Part shown: positions 52,990 to 61,382 of the stretch, in pieces
Layout of the letters: each line of letters starts with the position of its first letter
Position numbering within the stretch: the stretch's first letter is position 1
Source of the DNA: Campylobacter massiliensis
Lineage (GTDB): Bacteria; Campylobacterota; Campylobacteria; Campylobacterales; Campylobacteraceae
Assembly (NCBI RefSeq): GCF_014253065.1
Contig: NZ_JACLZK010000001.1
Coordinates: forward strand, 868,001-932,000
DNA: 64,000 nucleotides
Direction: 5' to 3'
Notes under the pieces: generated by a model
The model's input: the letters and a program-made list of their open reading frames with translations, nothing else
Told to the model about the DNA's origin: nothing
Databases searched by the model: none
Translations under genes and position numbers: made by a program

Positions 52990-54450
52990 ATGGTTAGGTT
53001 ACAAGAAAAATACGGCCTTTTTATAAACGGCGAATTCGTCCCCGCAAGTAGCGGCAAGACACTAGATACCTTTGATCCGGCCACCGGCAAAAAGCTAGCC
53101 GCGATCGCGGACGCGAGCAAAGAGGACGTGGACGCCGCGGTCAAGGCCGCTCGAGAAGCGTTTAAGACGTTTCGCCATAGCACTGTGAGCGAGCGAAGCA
53201 AAATTTTGCTCAAAATCGCCGATATAATCGACGCAAACAAGGACTTTTTGGCCGCGGTCGAGACGATGGATAACGGCAAGCCTATCCGCGAGACGCTAAA
53301 CGTGGACGTGCCGTACGCGGCGGAGCATTTTAGGTATTTTGCAGGCGTGATCCAGGGCGAAGAAGGCAGCGCAAACGTACTCGAGGAAAAGCACCTCTCG
53401 CTAATCTTGCGCGAGCCTATCGGCGTCGTAGCACAGATCGTACCGTGGAATTTCCCGTTTTTGATGGCGGCGTGGAAACTAGCTCCAGTCATCGCAGCCG
53501 GCGACACGAGCGTGCTAAAACCGTCGTCTGAGACCAGTCTGAGCGTACTCGAGCTAATGCGCCTCATCAAAGACGTGCTACCAAAAGGCGTAGTAAACGT
53601 AATCACGGGCAAAGGCAGCGGCGCCGGAGCGTTTTTGCAAAAACATAGCGGCATCGACAAGATCGCATTTACCGGCTCGACAGAGATCGGACGCGAGATC
53701 GCTATCTCGGCGGCTGAAAAAATCATCCCCGCAACGCTCGAGCTAGGCGGCAAATCAGCCAACATCATCTACGCCGACGCGGACTTTGATCTAGCTCTAG
53801 ACGGCGTTCAGATGGGCATTTTGTTTAACCAAGGGCAAGTTTGCTGCGCGGGCAGTAGGATATTTGTCGAGGAGAAAATTTACGATAAATTTATCGCAGC
53901 GGCTGTGGAGAAATTTAAAAATCTAAAAGTCGGCGATCCGCTCGATCCAAAGACGCAAATGGGCTCTCAAATTAACGCCAAACAAGCCGCCAAGATCGTC
54001 GAGTACATCGACATCGGCGTCAAAGAAGGCGCTAAAATCGCCGTCGGAGGCAAACTAGCGGCCGCAGGCGATAGCTTCGTCGAGCCGACGCTGCTAGTGG
54101 ACGTGAGCAACGATATGCGCGTAGCCAGAGAGGAGATCTTCGGCCCGGTAGGCGTCGTGATCAAATTTAAAAACGAGGACGAGCTCATCAAGATGGTAAA
54201 CGACAGCGAATACGGCCTGGGCGGCGGCGTCTTCACGCAGGACATCACTCGCGCCATCCGCACCGCTCGCGCGATGGAGACGGGCCGCGTGTGGATAAAC
54301 TGCTACAACCAGATCCCGGCGGGCAGCCCTTTTGGCGGCTACAAGAGCTCCGGCATCGGCCGCGAAACGCACAAAATCATCCTTGAGCACTACACTCAGA
54401 TGAAAAATATCATGGTAAATTTGACGGGCAAGGTTAGTTCGTTTTATTAA
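52990..54450 (+). CDS. NAD(P)-dependent aldehyde dehydrogenase
   Basis: 486 residues, class of AldA/GabD/betaine-aldehyde enzymes. VVAQIVPWNFPFLMAAWKLA and the Rossmann FTGSTEIGREI are present. The general base Glu is in ATLELGGKSA and the nucleophile Cys in NQGQVCCAGSR, and EEIFGPVGVVIKF and SPFGGYKSSGIGRE follow. It oxidises an aldehyde to the acid; the exact substrate is not readable. AAGGAG precedes the ATG and a terminator follows. It is not in an obvious operon. Confidence 0.93.
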   Translation: MVRLQEKYGLFINGEFVPASSGKTLDTFDPATGKKLAAIADASKEDVDAAVKAAREAFKTFRHSTVSERSKILLKIADIIDANKDFLAAVETMDNGKPIRETLNVDVPYAAEHFRYFAGVIQGEEGSANVLEEKHLSLILREPIGVVAQIVPWNFPFLMAAWKLAPVIAAGDTSVLKPSSETSLSVLELMRLIKDVLPKGVVNVITGKGSGAGAFLQKHSGIDKIAFTGSTEIGREIAISAAEKIIPATLELGGKSANIIYADADFDLALDGVQMGILFNQGQVCCAGSRIFVEEKIYDKFIAAAVEKFKNLKVGDPLDPKTQMGSQINAKQAAKIVEYIDIGVKEGAKIAVGGKLAAAGDSFVEPTLLVDVSNDMRVAREEIFGPVGVVIKFKNEDELIKMVNDSEYGLGGGVFTQDITRAIRTARAMETGRVWINCYNQIPAGSPFGGYKSSGIGRETHKIILEHYTQMKNIMVNLTGKVSSFY

Positions 54451-54470
54451 AATTTGCTAGCACAAATTTG

Positions 54471-54495
54471 GGTCGGGCGATTTGCTCGGCCTTTT
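54471..54495 (+). terminator. Rho-independent terminator of the aldehyde dehydrogenase gene
   Basis: GGTCGGGC (54471-54478) pairs with GCTCGGCC (54484-54491), allowing two G-U pairs, with a GATTT loop and a TTTT run. It starts 21 bases after the stop. Confidence 0.8.
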
Positions 54496-54724
54496 GTACG
54501 GGTTTTTAATTTTTTGAATTTGACGAAGCTCTCGTAAATTTGCATAAATTTAGAACCGATTTTATCCGCGTAAATCTCAAATTTAATGTTAAATAGCCTA
54601 TTTTGCACCGAAATAAAATCGCCCTCTAGGCTGCAAATTTTATCATCAAATTTTGGCCGAATTTAGCTTTATGCTTTTACATTGCTAAATTTCTAAATTT
54701 TAGAAGCCTGGCTCTCGCGACTCA

Positions 54725-55530
54725 TCACGAGTTTTTCGCAAATTTGCCGAAAAACGACACCCCAAGCCCGCCTGCGCGATCACGTCTAAAAGCTCGTCCG
54801 CGCGCGTAGTATAAATACCGTCCGCGCAGCTCGCGCCTCTATCAAAAAACGCCTTGGATACATCGAGACGGTCAAACCGACGACGATGACGTCGGCACCG
54901 CTCTTTTTTAGGCTCAGGATCCCCTCTGGCGTGTCCTTTTTGATAGTGTGACGACGGTTATGCTGAGCTGAGATTGTCGGCCGCCCCGATCGCGTCGGCA
55001 GACTCTTCTTGCGGTAAAAATACTTGAGCTCATTGACTTTTAGTGCGCTCTTATCAAGCTCCAAGATACGAAAATCAAGACCGTTTTTTTATCATAAATT
55101 TGATGTAAGGCGCCAGCGCACCCACGATAATGCCAAACGAGCCGCACTTGATAGCTAGCTCTTCAAAATGATCGGCCTAAATTTGGTCGCATACGGACTA
55201 CCCGAGCGTTCGCAGCACGTCTGTGAAAGCGTGTTTAGACAGGCTATGGGGATGGTTTTTTGATAGGGCTGTCGCTGGATAGATCTTTTAAAAGAGCTTT
55301 ACGTTTTGTCGCAGATGTTACCGAAATTTAGCATTATCGTAGCTTGTGACGGGCAGCAAACGGCCTGCGGAAAGAACTTTGGCAGAGTGTAACTCACGCC
55401 GCAAACGCCGCTGCTTAGCTTTACACCCGTTAAAAAATAGCCCGACCGCGACGCGCTGTACGCTTAAGTTTTCCATTTCGTCGCCCAATTTTTTATAAAT
55501 TTAGCTTAGGTTGTCGCTTAAAATTTGACT
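54725..55530 (-). pseudogene. DUF4213/DUF364 Rossmann-like (putative metal-chelate) protein, heavily frameshifted
   Basis: Minus-strand fragments in all three frames line up with one family. VQRVAVGLFF then GVKLSSGVCGVSYTLPK give the DUF4213 start; KCGSFGIIVGALAPYI, RILELDKSALKVNEL, ADAIGAADNLS, GADVIVVG, and KAFFDRGASCADGIYTTRA-like plus DELLDVIAQAGLG then FFGKFAKNS give DUF364 to a stop at 54725. There are at least four frameshifts and several stops, so it is long dead. The intact family is about 250 residues, matching this span. The right-hand part of the 54496-54724 gap has nothing else recognisable. Confidence 0.7.
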
Positions 55531-55976
55531 CGCGATAGACTCCCTTGCTGATATAGGTAGCAAAATTACGGAAATTTTACAGCAAGCGGTTTGAAATTTT
55601 ATTAATCCATATCGTAGCACGCTGCGGCGCAAATTTAGTCAAATTTCAATGCTAAAAGCTAAAAACAATTTGAACTCTGCGCAAAACCTTGAACGTTTAA
55701 AAAGTATCTTGCCATATACAGCTATAAAGAGGTTATAAAAATAATTGTCTTTTTTTAGAAAGAAGTTTGGATTTTAAAAATAGTATTTGGATGGTGCGGA
55801 TGAAAGGACTTGAAAAAATACGCCGCAGATTTATTAAGGATTATATAAGTTTGTATAGTCCTAAAATACGATACTTTAAGCTGATTATAACTTTTTTTAG
55901 AATTATAATTCTATCGCCAAATGGGTTACCCAGTGGGTTACCCAAAGCGGCGCAAAGGATTTTAAAAAGGACTCAA
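55531..55976. other. Gap between the pseudogene and the IME2 integrase
   Basis: There is no gene. It is AT-rich from 55690 on and probably contains the left end of IME2 and the integrase promoter. Two GGGTTACCC repeats lie just before the integrase start (listed separately). I could not fix the attachment site: no tRNA and no clear direct repeat shared with the 61.4-61.6 kb region was found. Confidence 0.4.
55922..55944 (+). repeat. Two adjacent TGGGTTACCCA repeats before the integrase
   Basis: TGGGTTACCCA occurs at 55922-55932 and 55934-55944, a 12-bp period, each copy near-palindromic. They lie 33 bases before the integrase ATG and are candidate arm-type integrase sites or a repressor operator. 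Confidence 0.5.
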
Positions 55977-57077
55977 ATGTCAATCAGCCTAAGCGAATAC
56001 AAAAAGACGAAAGTTCCAAATATCTACGTGAGTAAAAATCATACGAATAAGTTTTTATTCAGAAAAAGAAGTAGCGACGGAAGGCGAGCCACTAAGGTAG
56101 TAGAAATAGCCGTAAGAGAAAAATGGACCGGGCGGGAATATTTACAAGAAGCTATGGCAGTTTTTACGGAGTGGGCAAAAGGCAAAGATATGGCGGCGTC
56201 TAATGTTTCTAGAATCCAGCCAAACATCAAAGTTAAACAGCTTTGGGATTTATATATGGAAACCAGAGCAAAAACCAAAGCTACGACCGGGCTAGCGGCG
56301 ATGTTTAACAATCACATCAAAAATAGCTCTCTAGGCTCGCTGGCAATAGAAAAGGTAACGCTTGACCATATTCAAATTTTTTACAACTCCATGCGAAACA
56401 AGGGACTATCGCCAAAAACATACAACAAAACGATAAAAGAAATTTTACGCCCTATGTTTAAGTACGCGCTTATTCATAGGGCTCTAGCTTTCGAGCCAAC
56501 GTTTGGTTTAAAGTTGGACAAGATCGAGAAAAAATCAAAAGTCATCAATTGCTCGAATAAGCTCAGAAATTTATTTTCAGCCATTGATGAACTTTACGCC
56601 GACGACGTTTTTTATTGGACGCTTTTTGCCCTGATTTTTACGGGCAGGCGAAAGTCCGAAATTTTAAACCTAAAATGGAAAAACATAAATTTCAGCAACA
56701 ACACTATGCTTTTAGAGAGGACAAAAAACTCTAACGACTATATCGTAGCCATCCCAAATTTTATAGCATCCAAGCTACAAGAGATACCGAGGGTAGCCGA
56801 GCTAGTGTTTGCCAGCCCCGTAAGCGGCGAGACGATAGTTAATCTAGACAGACAAGTTAAAAAAATCAGAGAACTTTCGGGTGTTGAAAATTTTCACCTG
56901 CATATGGCGAGAGATATAGTGGTCGGTACTCTTGCGGAAGCTAGCGCGGATATCCATACGATGTCGGGCACTTTACTACACGAAGAACTAGCGACCCATG
57001 CAACACTATCTAGGCGTCGATACTTACAAAGCGACCCAGAAAAGCTCGCAAGTGATAGAAAATTTAGTAGCCACTAA
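55977..57077 (+). CDS. Tyrosine recombinase (integrase) of IME2
   Basis: 366 residues. The start at 55977 (MSISLSEYKKTKVP) is preferred to an in-frame ATG at 55767 because AAGGA stands just upstream and the extension is AT-rich and unlike the family. An N-terminal arm-binding region and a SAM-like core-binding domain (KVTLDHIQIFYNSMRNKGLS) precede the catalytic domain: FTGRRKSEILNLKW (Arg), FHLHMARDIV (His-x-x-Arg) and RRRYLQ (Tyr). This is the epsilonproteobacterial integrase type. It shows no obvious similarity to the IME1 enzyme beyond the catalytic motifs. Confidence 0.9.
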   Translation: MSISLSEYKKTKVPNIYVSKNHTNKFLFRKRSSDGRRATKVVEIAVREKWTGREYLQEAMAVFTEWAKGKDMAASNVSRIQPNIKVKQLWDLYMETRAKTKATTGLAAMFNNHIKNSSLGSLAIEKVTLDHIQIFYNSMRNKGLSPKTYNKTIKEILRPMFKYALIHRALAFEPTFGLKLDKIEKKSKVINCSNKLRNLFSAIDELYADDVFYWTLFALIFTGRRKSEILNLKWKNINFSNNTMLLERTKNSNDYIVAIPNFIASKLQEIPRVAELVFASPVSGETIVNLDRQVKKIRELSGVENFHLHMARDIVVGTLAEASADIHTMSGTLLHEELATHATLSRRRYLQSDPEKLASDRKFSSH

Positions 57078-57187
57078 AAGATTGGGGTATAAATGACGGT
57101 TAGAGCAAAATACTGGCAAAGCAAAACGAGAGGCTAAATATATAAAATATGATATAATGAAACAATATAATTGTAAAGAATAAAAAA

Positions 57188-58120
57188 TTGGATAAATTTA
57201 ATAAACCAAAGTTATCTATAGCCCGGCAAGTCGTCTACTTGGAAACCAAAGGGGTAAAATTTAATATATGCGATAAAGAATCGGCTATCGATTTTTTAAC
57301 CAACAATAGTTACCTATTTAAAATAAAAGCCTATGCTAAAAATTACACCAAGCGAGACGATGATACATACATAAATTTAGAATTTGCCTATTTAAAGGAG
57401 CTATCTACTATAGATATGCATCTTCGCAGATTTATCCTAACTCTTACCTTAAATATAGAGCATCTTTTAAAAACTAAGCTATTAAGGGATTTTAATGAAG
57501 ATGAGTGCGATGGATACTCGATAGTAGATGATTATCTCAATGCCAATCCCAAACAGAAAAACTATTTTTTAAATTATAGCAAACACGACTTTACAGCCAA
57601 AGACAATATTATTAATAAATATAGAGTCGACCTATCGATATGGAATTTAATCGAGATATTGGAGTTTAAAAACTTTACAAATTTTTGCGATTTTTATTAT
57701 AAAAAATTTCCAAATCAAGAATACATAAAAATAAAAAACATGCTAACATCAGTGCAGTTTATTAGAAATGCAGCGGCGCACAATAACTGTTTGATAAACA
57801 ATCTAAACCCTATCGACAAATTTAGACCGACTTATCAGATTATGGATTTTTTAAATTTACATCTAAGATCATCGAAAAAAAGCGTTGAAAATAAAATGAA
57901 AAATCCATTTATAAATAACTTTTTATGTTCTTTTTTGATATTTAATATACTTTGCAAAACCAAACCCATGAAAAAAGCTACAGTAGTAGAGCTAATGAGC
58001 CTGCTTAAAAGAGCTAGAAAACATAAAGGATTTTATGAATCCAACAATAAACTAACCAGTACCTACGCCTTCTTGGTAAAATCTTCAGCAAGCATAAAAA
58101 GAAATTTTATACACTTTTAA
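57188..58120 (+). CDS. Abi_2 family (AbiD/AbiF-like) HEPN protein
   Basis: 310 residues starting at a TTG. The N-terminus (SIARQVVYLETKGVKFNI, then FLTNNSYLFKIKAYAKNY) and the following YLKELSTIDMHLRRFILTLT are the Abi_2 pattern of abortive-infection proteins. The HEPN RNase motif R-x4-6-H appears as RNAAAHNN near residue 196. It would be expected to cleave RNA on phage infection. AT-rich cargo of IME2 between integrase and excisionase. The partner, if any, is not obvious. Two small hairpins follow (58150-58191). Confidence 0.78.
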   Translation: MDKFNKPKLSIARQVVYLETKGVKFNICDKESAIDFLTNNSYLFKIKAYAKNYTKRDDDTYINLEFAYLKELSTIDMHLRRFILTLTLNIEHLLKTKLLRDFNEDECDGYSIVDDYLNANPKQKNYFLNYSKHDFTAKDNIINKYRVDLSIWNLIEILEFKNFTNFCDFYYKKFPNQEYIKIKNMLTSVQFIRNAAAHNNCLINNLNPIDKFRPTYQIMDFLNLHLRSSKKSVENKMKNPFINNFLCSFLIFNILCKTKPMKKATVVELMSLLKRARKHKGFYESNNKLTSTYAFLVKSSASIKRNFIHF

Positions 58121-58149
58121 GAGAATATATTGTAGTATTCGCATACTTG

Positions 58150-58191
58150 TACGCGCCTTACGGCGTAGGTCTTAGGCTACTTCGGTAGCCT
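58150..58191 (+). terminator. Tandem hairpins after the Abi_2 gene
   Basis: TACGC/GCGTA (58150-58167) is followed by AGGCTAC-TTCG-GTAGCCT (58174-58191), a perfect 7-bp stem with a UUCG tetraloop. No T-run follows, so termination is uncertain. Confidence 0.45.
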
Positions 58192-58287
58192 TCGCACCTA
58201 AAAATCATACTTAACAATCCTCCAATTACCATACTATTACCTCAAAATAAAAAACAGTAAAATATCTTTGGCGAACCGACTTTTTGC

Positions 58288-58316
58288 TTGACTTAAGGTT
58301 TGTCACATGATAGGAT
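58288..58316 (+). promoter_or_regulatory. Putative promoter of the excisionase gene
   Basis: TTGACT (58288-58293), 17 bases, TAGGAT (58311-58316). A purine-rich AAAGGAAAAAA lies before the ATG at 58343. Confidence 0.35.
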
Positions 58317-58342
58317 GGGTATAAAATTTATAAAGGAAAAAA

Positions 58343-58573
58343 ATGCAAATAAATCCTTGTCAAAAAAAGTTTATAACCCCTGTGGAATTTGAAGCTCTCC
58401 TTAGTATCGGTACGGATGCTCAATCCATTTGGAGATCAAAAGGCATCTTGCCTTATATAAAGCTGGGTGGTAGAAAAGTTCTATACGATAGAGAAAAAAT
58501 AGAAAAATGGATAGCCAGGCACGAAGTGGATAGAGATCAAGTGCAATATATTTTAGATGCTGAATCTGTATAA
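58343..58573 (+). CDS. Excisionase/AlpA-like helix-turn-helix protein
   Basis: 76 residues with a MerR-like winged HTH (HTH_17 type): FITPVEFEALLSIGTDAQSI, then W, then ILPYIKLGGRKVLYDREKIE. Proteins of this size and type direct excision by tyrosine recombinases or switch on the element. It stands between the Abi_2 gene and the mob module of IME2 and has no counterpart in IME1. Confidence 0.75.
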   Translation: MQINPCQKKFITPVEFEALLSIGTDAQSIWRSKGILPYIKLGGRKVLYDREKIEKWIARHEVDRDQVQYILDAESV

Positions 58574-58622
58574 TATAAATGGACAGATAACGAAATTGGT
58601 ATTAAAATAAAGCTGAGGTACC

Positions 58623-58654
58623 CTTGGGTAGGCCTATTTTTGGGCCTACCCAAG
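58623..58654. terminator. Strong hairpin between excisionase and mob module
   Basis: CTTGGGTAGGCC (58623-58634) and GGCCTACCCAAG (58643-58654) form a perfect 12-bp stem with an 8-base loop. It separates converging transcripts and probably works as a bidirectional terminator, although T-runs are short. Confidence 0.6.
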
Positions 58655-58852
58655 CTCTAAAAAATAAACCTAGCAAATCTATCTTTGGATTTCAACTGGG
58701 AGCATAATGCCAAACAGATAAAACCATCAGATTCTATCTCGTATCCATTCCCCATACACTCTCGTTCTCCTGGCCTAGGACTTTCAGCAGTTCATCATCT
58801 GCATCAAATGACATCTCGATATTTTTGTTTTTAAGATACTGTTCGTCAACTA

Positions 58853-59188
58853 CTATTCTTGATATTTCTCTTTCAAAGATTCGTATCTTTTCGATAGTTC
58901 TTTGAATTCTTCTTGCACACTTATTAATTTCTTTCTTAAAGACTCCAAAGATTTCTCGTATCTTTCTTTTTGCGCTTGCGACAATTCGTGTATCTTGTTC
59001 ACTCAATCGTTCATCAAATGTTGCATGCGATCTATCAAATTTGTCTTGTCTTGTTGCAAACTCGTTATCTCTTTCTCGTATTTTTCGATCAAGGCCTTCT
59101 TTTGCAATTCGTGTTCGCTCCTTTCGCTCTTGATCATCTGCGTCAAGTTCTCGTTTTCTTCTAGCAATGCTTCTTCTAATGTTGTCAT
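58853..59188 (-). CDS. MobD-like coiled-coil mobilization protein with an in-frame TGA (IME2)
   Basis: The first 61 codons are the same as in IME1 and end at the same TGAGTG (TGA at 59003). The frame then continues for 49 codons of coiled coil to TAG at 58853. The last 20 or so codons (VQEEFKELSKRYESLKEKYQ) differ from the IME1 version but keep the heptad pattern and the frame. This shows that the frame chosen here, not the overlapping longer frame ending at 58734, is the coding one. Confidence 0.65.
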
Positions 59189-59191
59189 CTT

Positions 59192-59710
59192 CTATTCCGT
59201 TCTCATAAGTATGTAGTATTTGTTGTTTTGCTCGAAGATCTCCTTGCTTCGAGGGATCGATATATAGTACCGCATCCTTCCGTCCGCTTCTGGCTCCGAA
59301 TGCCTCCAAGCTTGCGGTATCGTCCAAACTCTAATTGATTCCATCTCTTTTGTTTGTTCGTCCAAAAGCACCTGCAGCTCCTTGATGGCATCCGGTCTCA
59401 TTTTCTTGATTTGCAGCTCCACCGAATAAGAGCGCATATGATATCCCGCCGCCATTCCGATTATCAGCGCTATCGTAGCCGTGAGCGCTAATATCCATCT
59501 TTTGTTCTTGCTTTGGATCGATATAATTTCTTGAAGGCTGGATTCCAAATTTTTGCCTATTGAATTTATCTCGCTTTCTAATGAGCTCTTCAAGTTTTTG
59601 CCTATTCCCTTTAAGCTCCTCTTGTGGATTCCTATTATGGAACTCTCGAATTCTTCTGCTTGAGCTTTGGCTGAGCTCTCCAAGTGCTTGAGCGCCTGTG
59701 AAATTTGCAT
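59192..59710 (-). CDS. MobB (MbeB-like) membrane-anchored mobilization protein (IME2)
   Basis: The protein is identical to the IME1 copy at 12437-12955: N-terminal helices, one membrane segment at residues 73-93, C-terminal domain, nested by 380 bases in mobA. The strong AAAGGAGG site is conserved. Because the whole region is identical, this copy gives no independent evidence about function. Confidence 0.75.
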   Translation of the reverse strand: MQISQALKHLESSAKAQAEEFESSIIGIHKRSLKGIGKNLKSSLESEINSIGKNLESSLQEIISIQSKNKRWILALTATIALIIGMAAGYHMRSYSVELQIKKMRPDAIKELQVLLDEQTKEMESIRVWTIPQAWRHSEPEADGRMRYYISIPRSKEIFEQNNKYYILMRTE

Positions 59711-60407
59711 CGTATATTCCTCCTTTGAGACGATTTTTTGTTTTTTGATTAGGTAGTACTACAGTTATGCTTTTCTTTGTCGATCTAGTTACTTCAATGC
59801 CGCTTTGATTAAGAAGCTCTATCATATGATCTCTATTTTTGATGTAGCCCTCTCTTACTAGTTCGTGTAGCTTTTTATCAAGTTCTTCTAATTTTTGATA
59901 GTGTCCTATGTTTTTCTTGCTAGCCGATATCGTTTGCTCTCTTGCGGGATCGTCGGGGCTTGAAAGATTATACTCGTCATTAACGATTCTTTTAAACAGA
60001 TCGATTCTACCTTGATCATACTTGTCAAAGTAGGGGTTAAACGATTTGCCGGTTACCAAATCGATTTTCGGGATCAAGAAATTTAACTCGAGTCTTCCGT
60101 CTTTGTCGGAATGTTCGACCCAGAGCACATTTACCCGCTCTAGCATATAATCCCCGAGCAATGCGCGCTCGAAATCTTTTATTATTTTTAGCTTTTGCTC
60201 TTCGGTTAAGAAGTCATGCTTCTCTTCAAATGACAAAACTCCAAAGCATGTTTTTTGCTTAAAGTCGATTCCTTTAATAATAGCTCTGGTTAAATTCTCG
60301 TCGCCTTTTACGACCTTAGCCGTTCCAGCCGCTTTTCTTTCGTTTAGTAGATAGTTTATACTTCCAAGACCGCCACCGGTGTAGGTTGGAAGGAATTTAA
60401 CTAGCAT
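59331..60407 (-). CDS. MobA relaxase, ColE1 MbeA type (IME2)
   Basis: The protein is identical to the IME1 relaxase, with H99, E107 and N109 of the HEN signature in VEHSDKDGRLELNF. It would nick the cognate transfer origin of either element. Identical relaxases mean that one element could mobilise the other if their origins match. A helper conjugation system from elsewhere would be needed. Confidence 0.9.
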   Translation of the reverse strand: MLVKFLPTYTGGGLGSINYLLNERKAAGTAKVVKGDENLTRAIIKGIDFKQKTCFGVLSFEEKHDFLTEEQKLKIIKDFERALLGDYMLERVNVLWVEHSDKDGRLELNFLIPKIDLVTGKSFNPYFDKYDQGRIDLFKRIVNDEYNLSSPDDPAREQTISASKKNIGHYQKLEELDKKLHELVREGYIKNRDHMIELLNQSGIEVTRSTKKSITVVLPNQKTKNRLKGGIYDANFTGAQALGELSQSSSRRIREFHNRNPQEELKGNRQKLEELIRKRDKFNRQKFGIQPSRNYIDPKQEQKMDISAHGYDSADNRNGGGISYALLFGGAANQENETGCHQGAAGAFGRTNKRDGIN

Positions 60408-60464
60408 AGTTGTTAATAGCTTTCTTTATGTTTGTGAGGTAGCGGTCTTGATTGATATAGTTCA

Positions 60465-60794
60465 CTATTTCCCCAATCTTTTATAAATTCGACGCAATAC
60501 AGAGTTATTCTCGGCAATAATTATAAGACCCACTCTATCTAAACTCTCGCCGCTGTTTAGCTTGGCGGCCACTTGGTTTAGGTTGTTTCCTTGCTTGGAT
60601 AGCTCGGTCAAAAGCTCCCTTTCGATAGGAAGTCTAATTCGCCTGGACAGCATTGAACTTAGGGCAAATTTTGAAAAGGTCATCCCTGTTTCTTTTAGCT
60701 TCTTTTCGATAGCCGACCATTCGTCGGGCGTAAGTCTAAGTCTTTTGAATATAGTTTTAGTGATTTTTCTTTTTTTGTGAAAATTCTGATTCAT
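60465..60794 (-). CDS. MobC (MbeC-like) relaxosome accessory protein (IME2)
   Basis: 109 residues. The first ~30 residues (MNQNFHKKRKITKTIFKRLR) differ from the IME1 protein and the rest is identical (GNNLNQVAAKLNSGES). GGAGAT stands before the ATG at 60794. The changed N-terminal arm is the DNA-contacting part of such proteins, so the two MobC versions might read different origin sequences while sharing one relaxase. Confidence 0.85.
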   Translation of the reverse strand: MNQNFHKKRKITKTIFKRLRLTPDEWSAIEKKLKETGMTFSKFALSSMLSRRIRLPIERELLTELSKQGNNLNQVAAKLNSGESLDRVGLIIIAENNSVLRRIYKRLGK

Positions 60795-61167
60795 AAATAT
60801 CTCCGCGTCTTGATAAAATGCATGATATATGTTTAAGGGCGATAGGTCAAGTTAAAGCTAGGATCGCAAATAAAAATTCTGAATATTTTGACAGCAATCG
60901 CATACAAACGTATTTATACATGTTAAATAGGTACGGGATCGGAAAAAGAAACAAACGGGCATTTAGCTACACACTACAAAAATGCTTTAAAAGCCCTATT
61001 TTACGCAATACAGAGCACTTTACGCTACGAGTTTGGTTAAATTTTACTTAATTTTGGTTTTTCCTTGAATTCCGTTATAAAACGTATAGAAAAACATATT
61101 TTTAGTTTATGGTATGCGCAGACAATAACGACAACAGATAACGTTGTTTTTTTAAACAAAAAAACAA
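60795..61167. other. Gap upstream of the IME2 mobC, likely transfer-origin region
   Basis: I see no convincing gene. By analogy with ColE1 the transfer origin should lie just upstream of mobC, but I find no sequence shared with the corresponding gap of IME1 (14031-14245). An AT hairpin (TTGTTTTTTT-AAAC-AAAAAAACAA, about 61144-61167) ends the stretch. Confidence 0.35.
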
Positions 61168-61382
61168 AATAAAAAATTAACCGACAATCACTCCGAGCTC
61201 TTACGGAAATATGTCCGTAAGTTTAAATATTTATTGAAAACAGCCTACTCGGTTCGGCTGTTTTCAATAAATACACTCGGAGCAAAAGCGTGGGTCAAGG
61301 GGGCGGCAAACTCTCCTTGCGAGCCTCTACGTAAGCAAAAAACGGTAACGTTTTGTGGCCACGTAGAGTATGCTCGCCCTAT
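61168..61382 (+). ncRNA. Structured distal element of IME2 (copy B)
   Basis: It contains, in order: CTCCGAG (61191-61197), which pairs with CTCGGAG (61276-61282) around the next two hairpins; an 8-bp hairpin CTTACGGA/TCCGTAAG (61200-61221); an 18-bp perfect stem (61228-61245 with 61256-61273) with a 10-base loop; and a 14-bp stem (61319-61332 with 61361-61377, 3-base bulge) around AAAACG/CGTTTT-type pairing. Copy A in IME1 has the same stem and loop lengths with a T-A to C-G exchange and a paired insertion in the 18-bp stem. The family is unknown to me. Confidence 0.5.

Larger units (their letters stand above)
58918..60723 (-). repeat. 1.8-kb mob core, copy B (direct repeat of 12163-13968)
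   Basis: It appears base-for-base the same as copy A over about 1.8 kb, covering the end of mobC, mobA, mobB and the start of mobD. Divergence begins abruptly at both ends. Confidence 0.9.

Noticed and set aside
58734-58814. A 26-codon frame after mobD of IME2 (MSFDADDELLKVLG and onward)
   Set aside because: It looks somewhat protein-like but is very short, has no ribosome site and no counterpart in IME1.
60818-61051. A 77-codon plus-strand frame upstream of the IME2 mobC
   Set aside because: It has no ribosome site, no family resemblance and AT-rich composition; it more likely covers the transfer-origin region.
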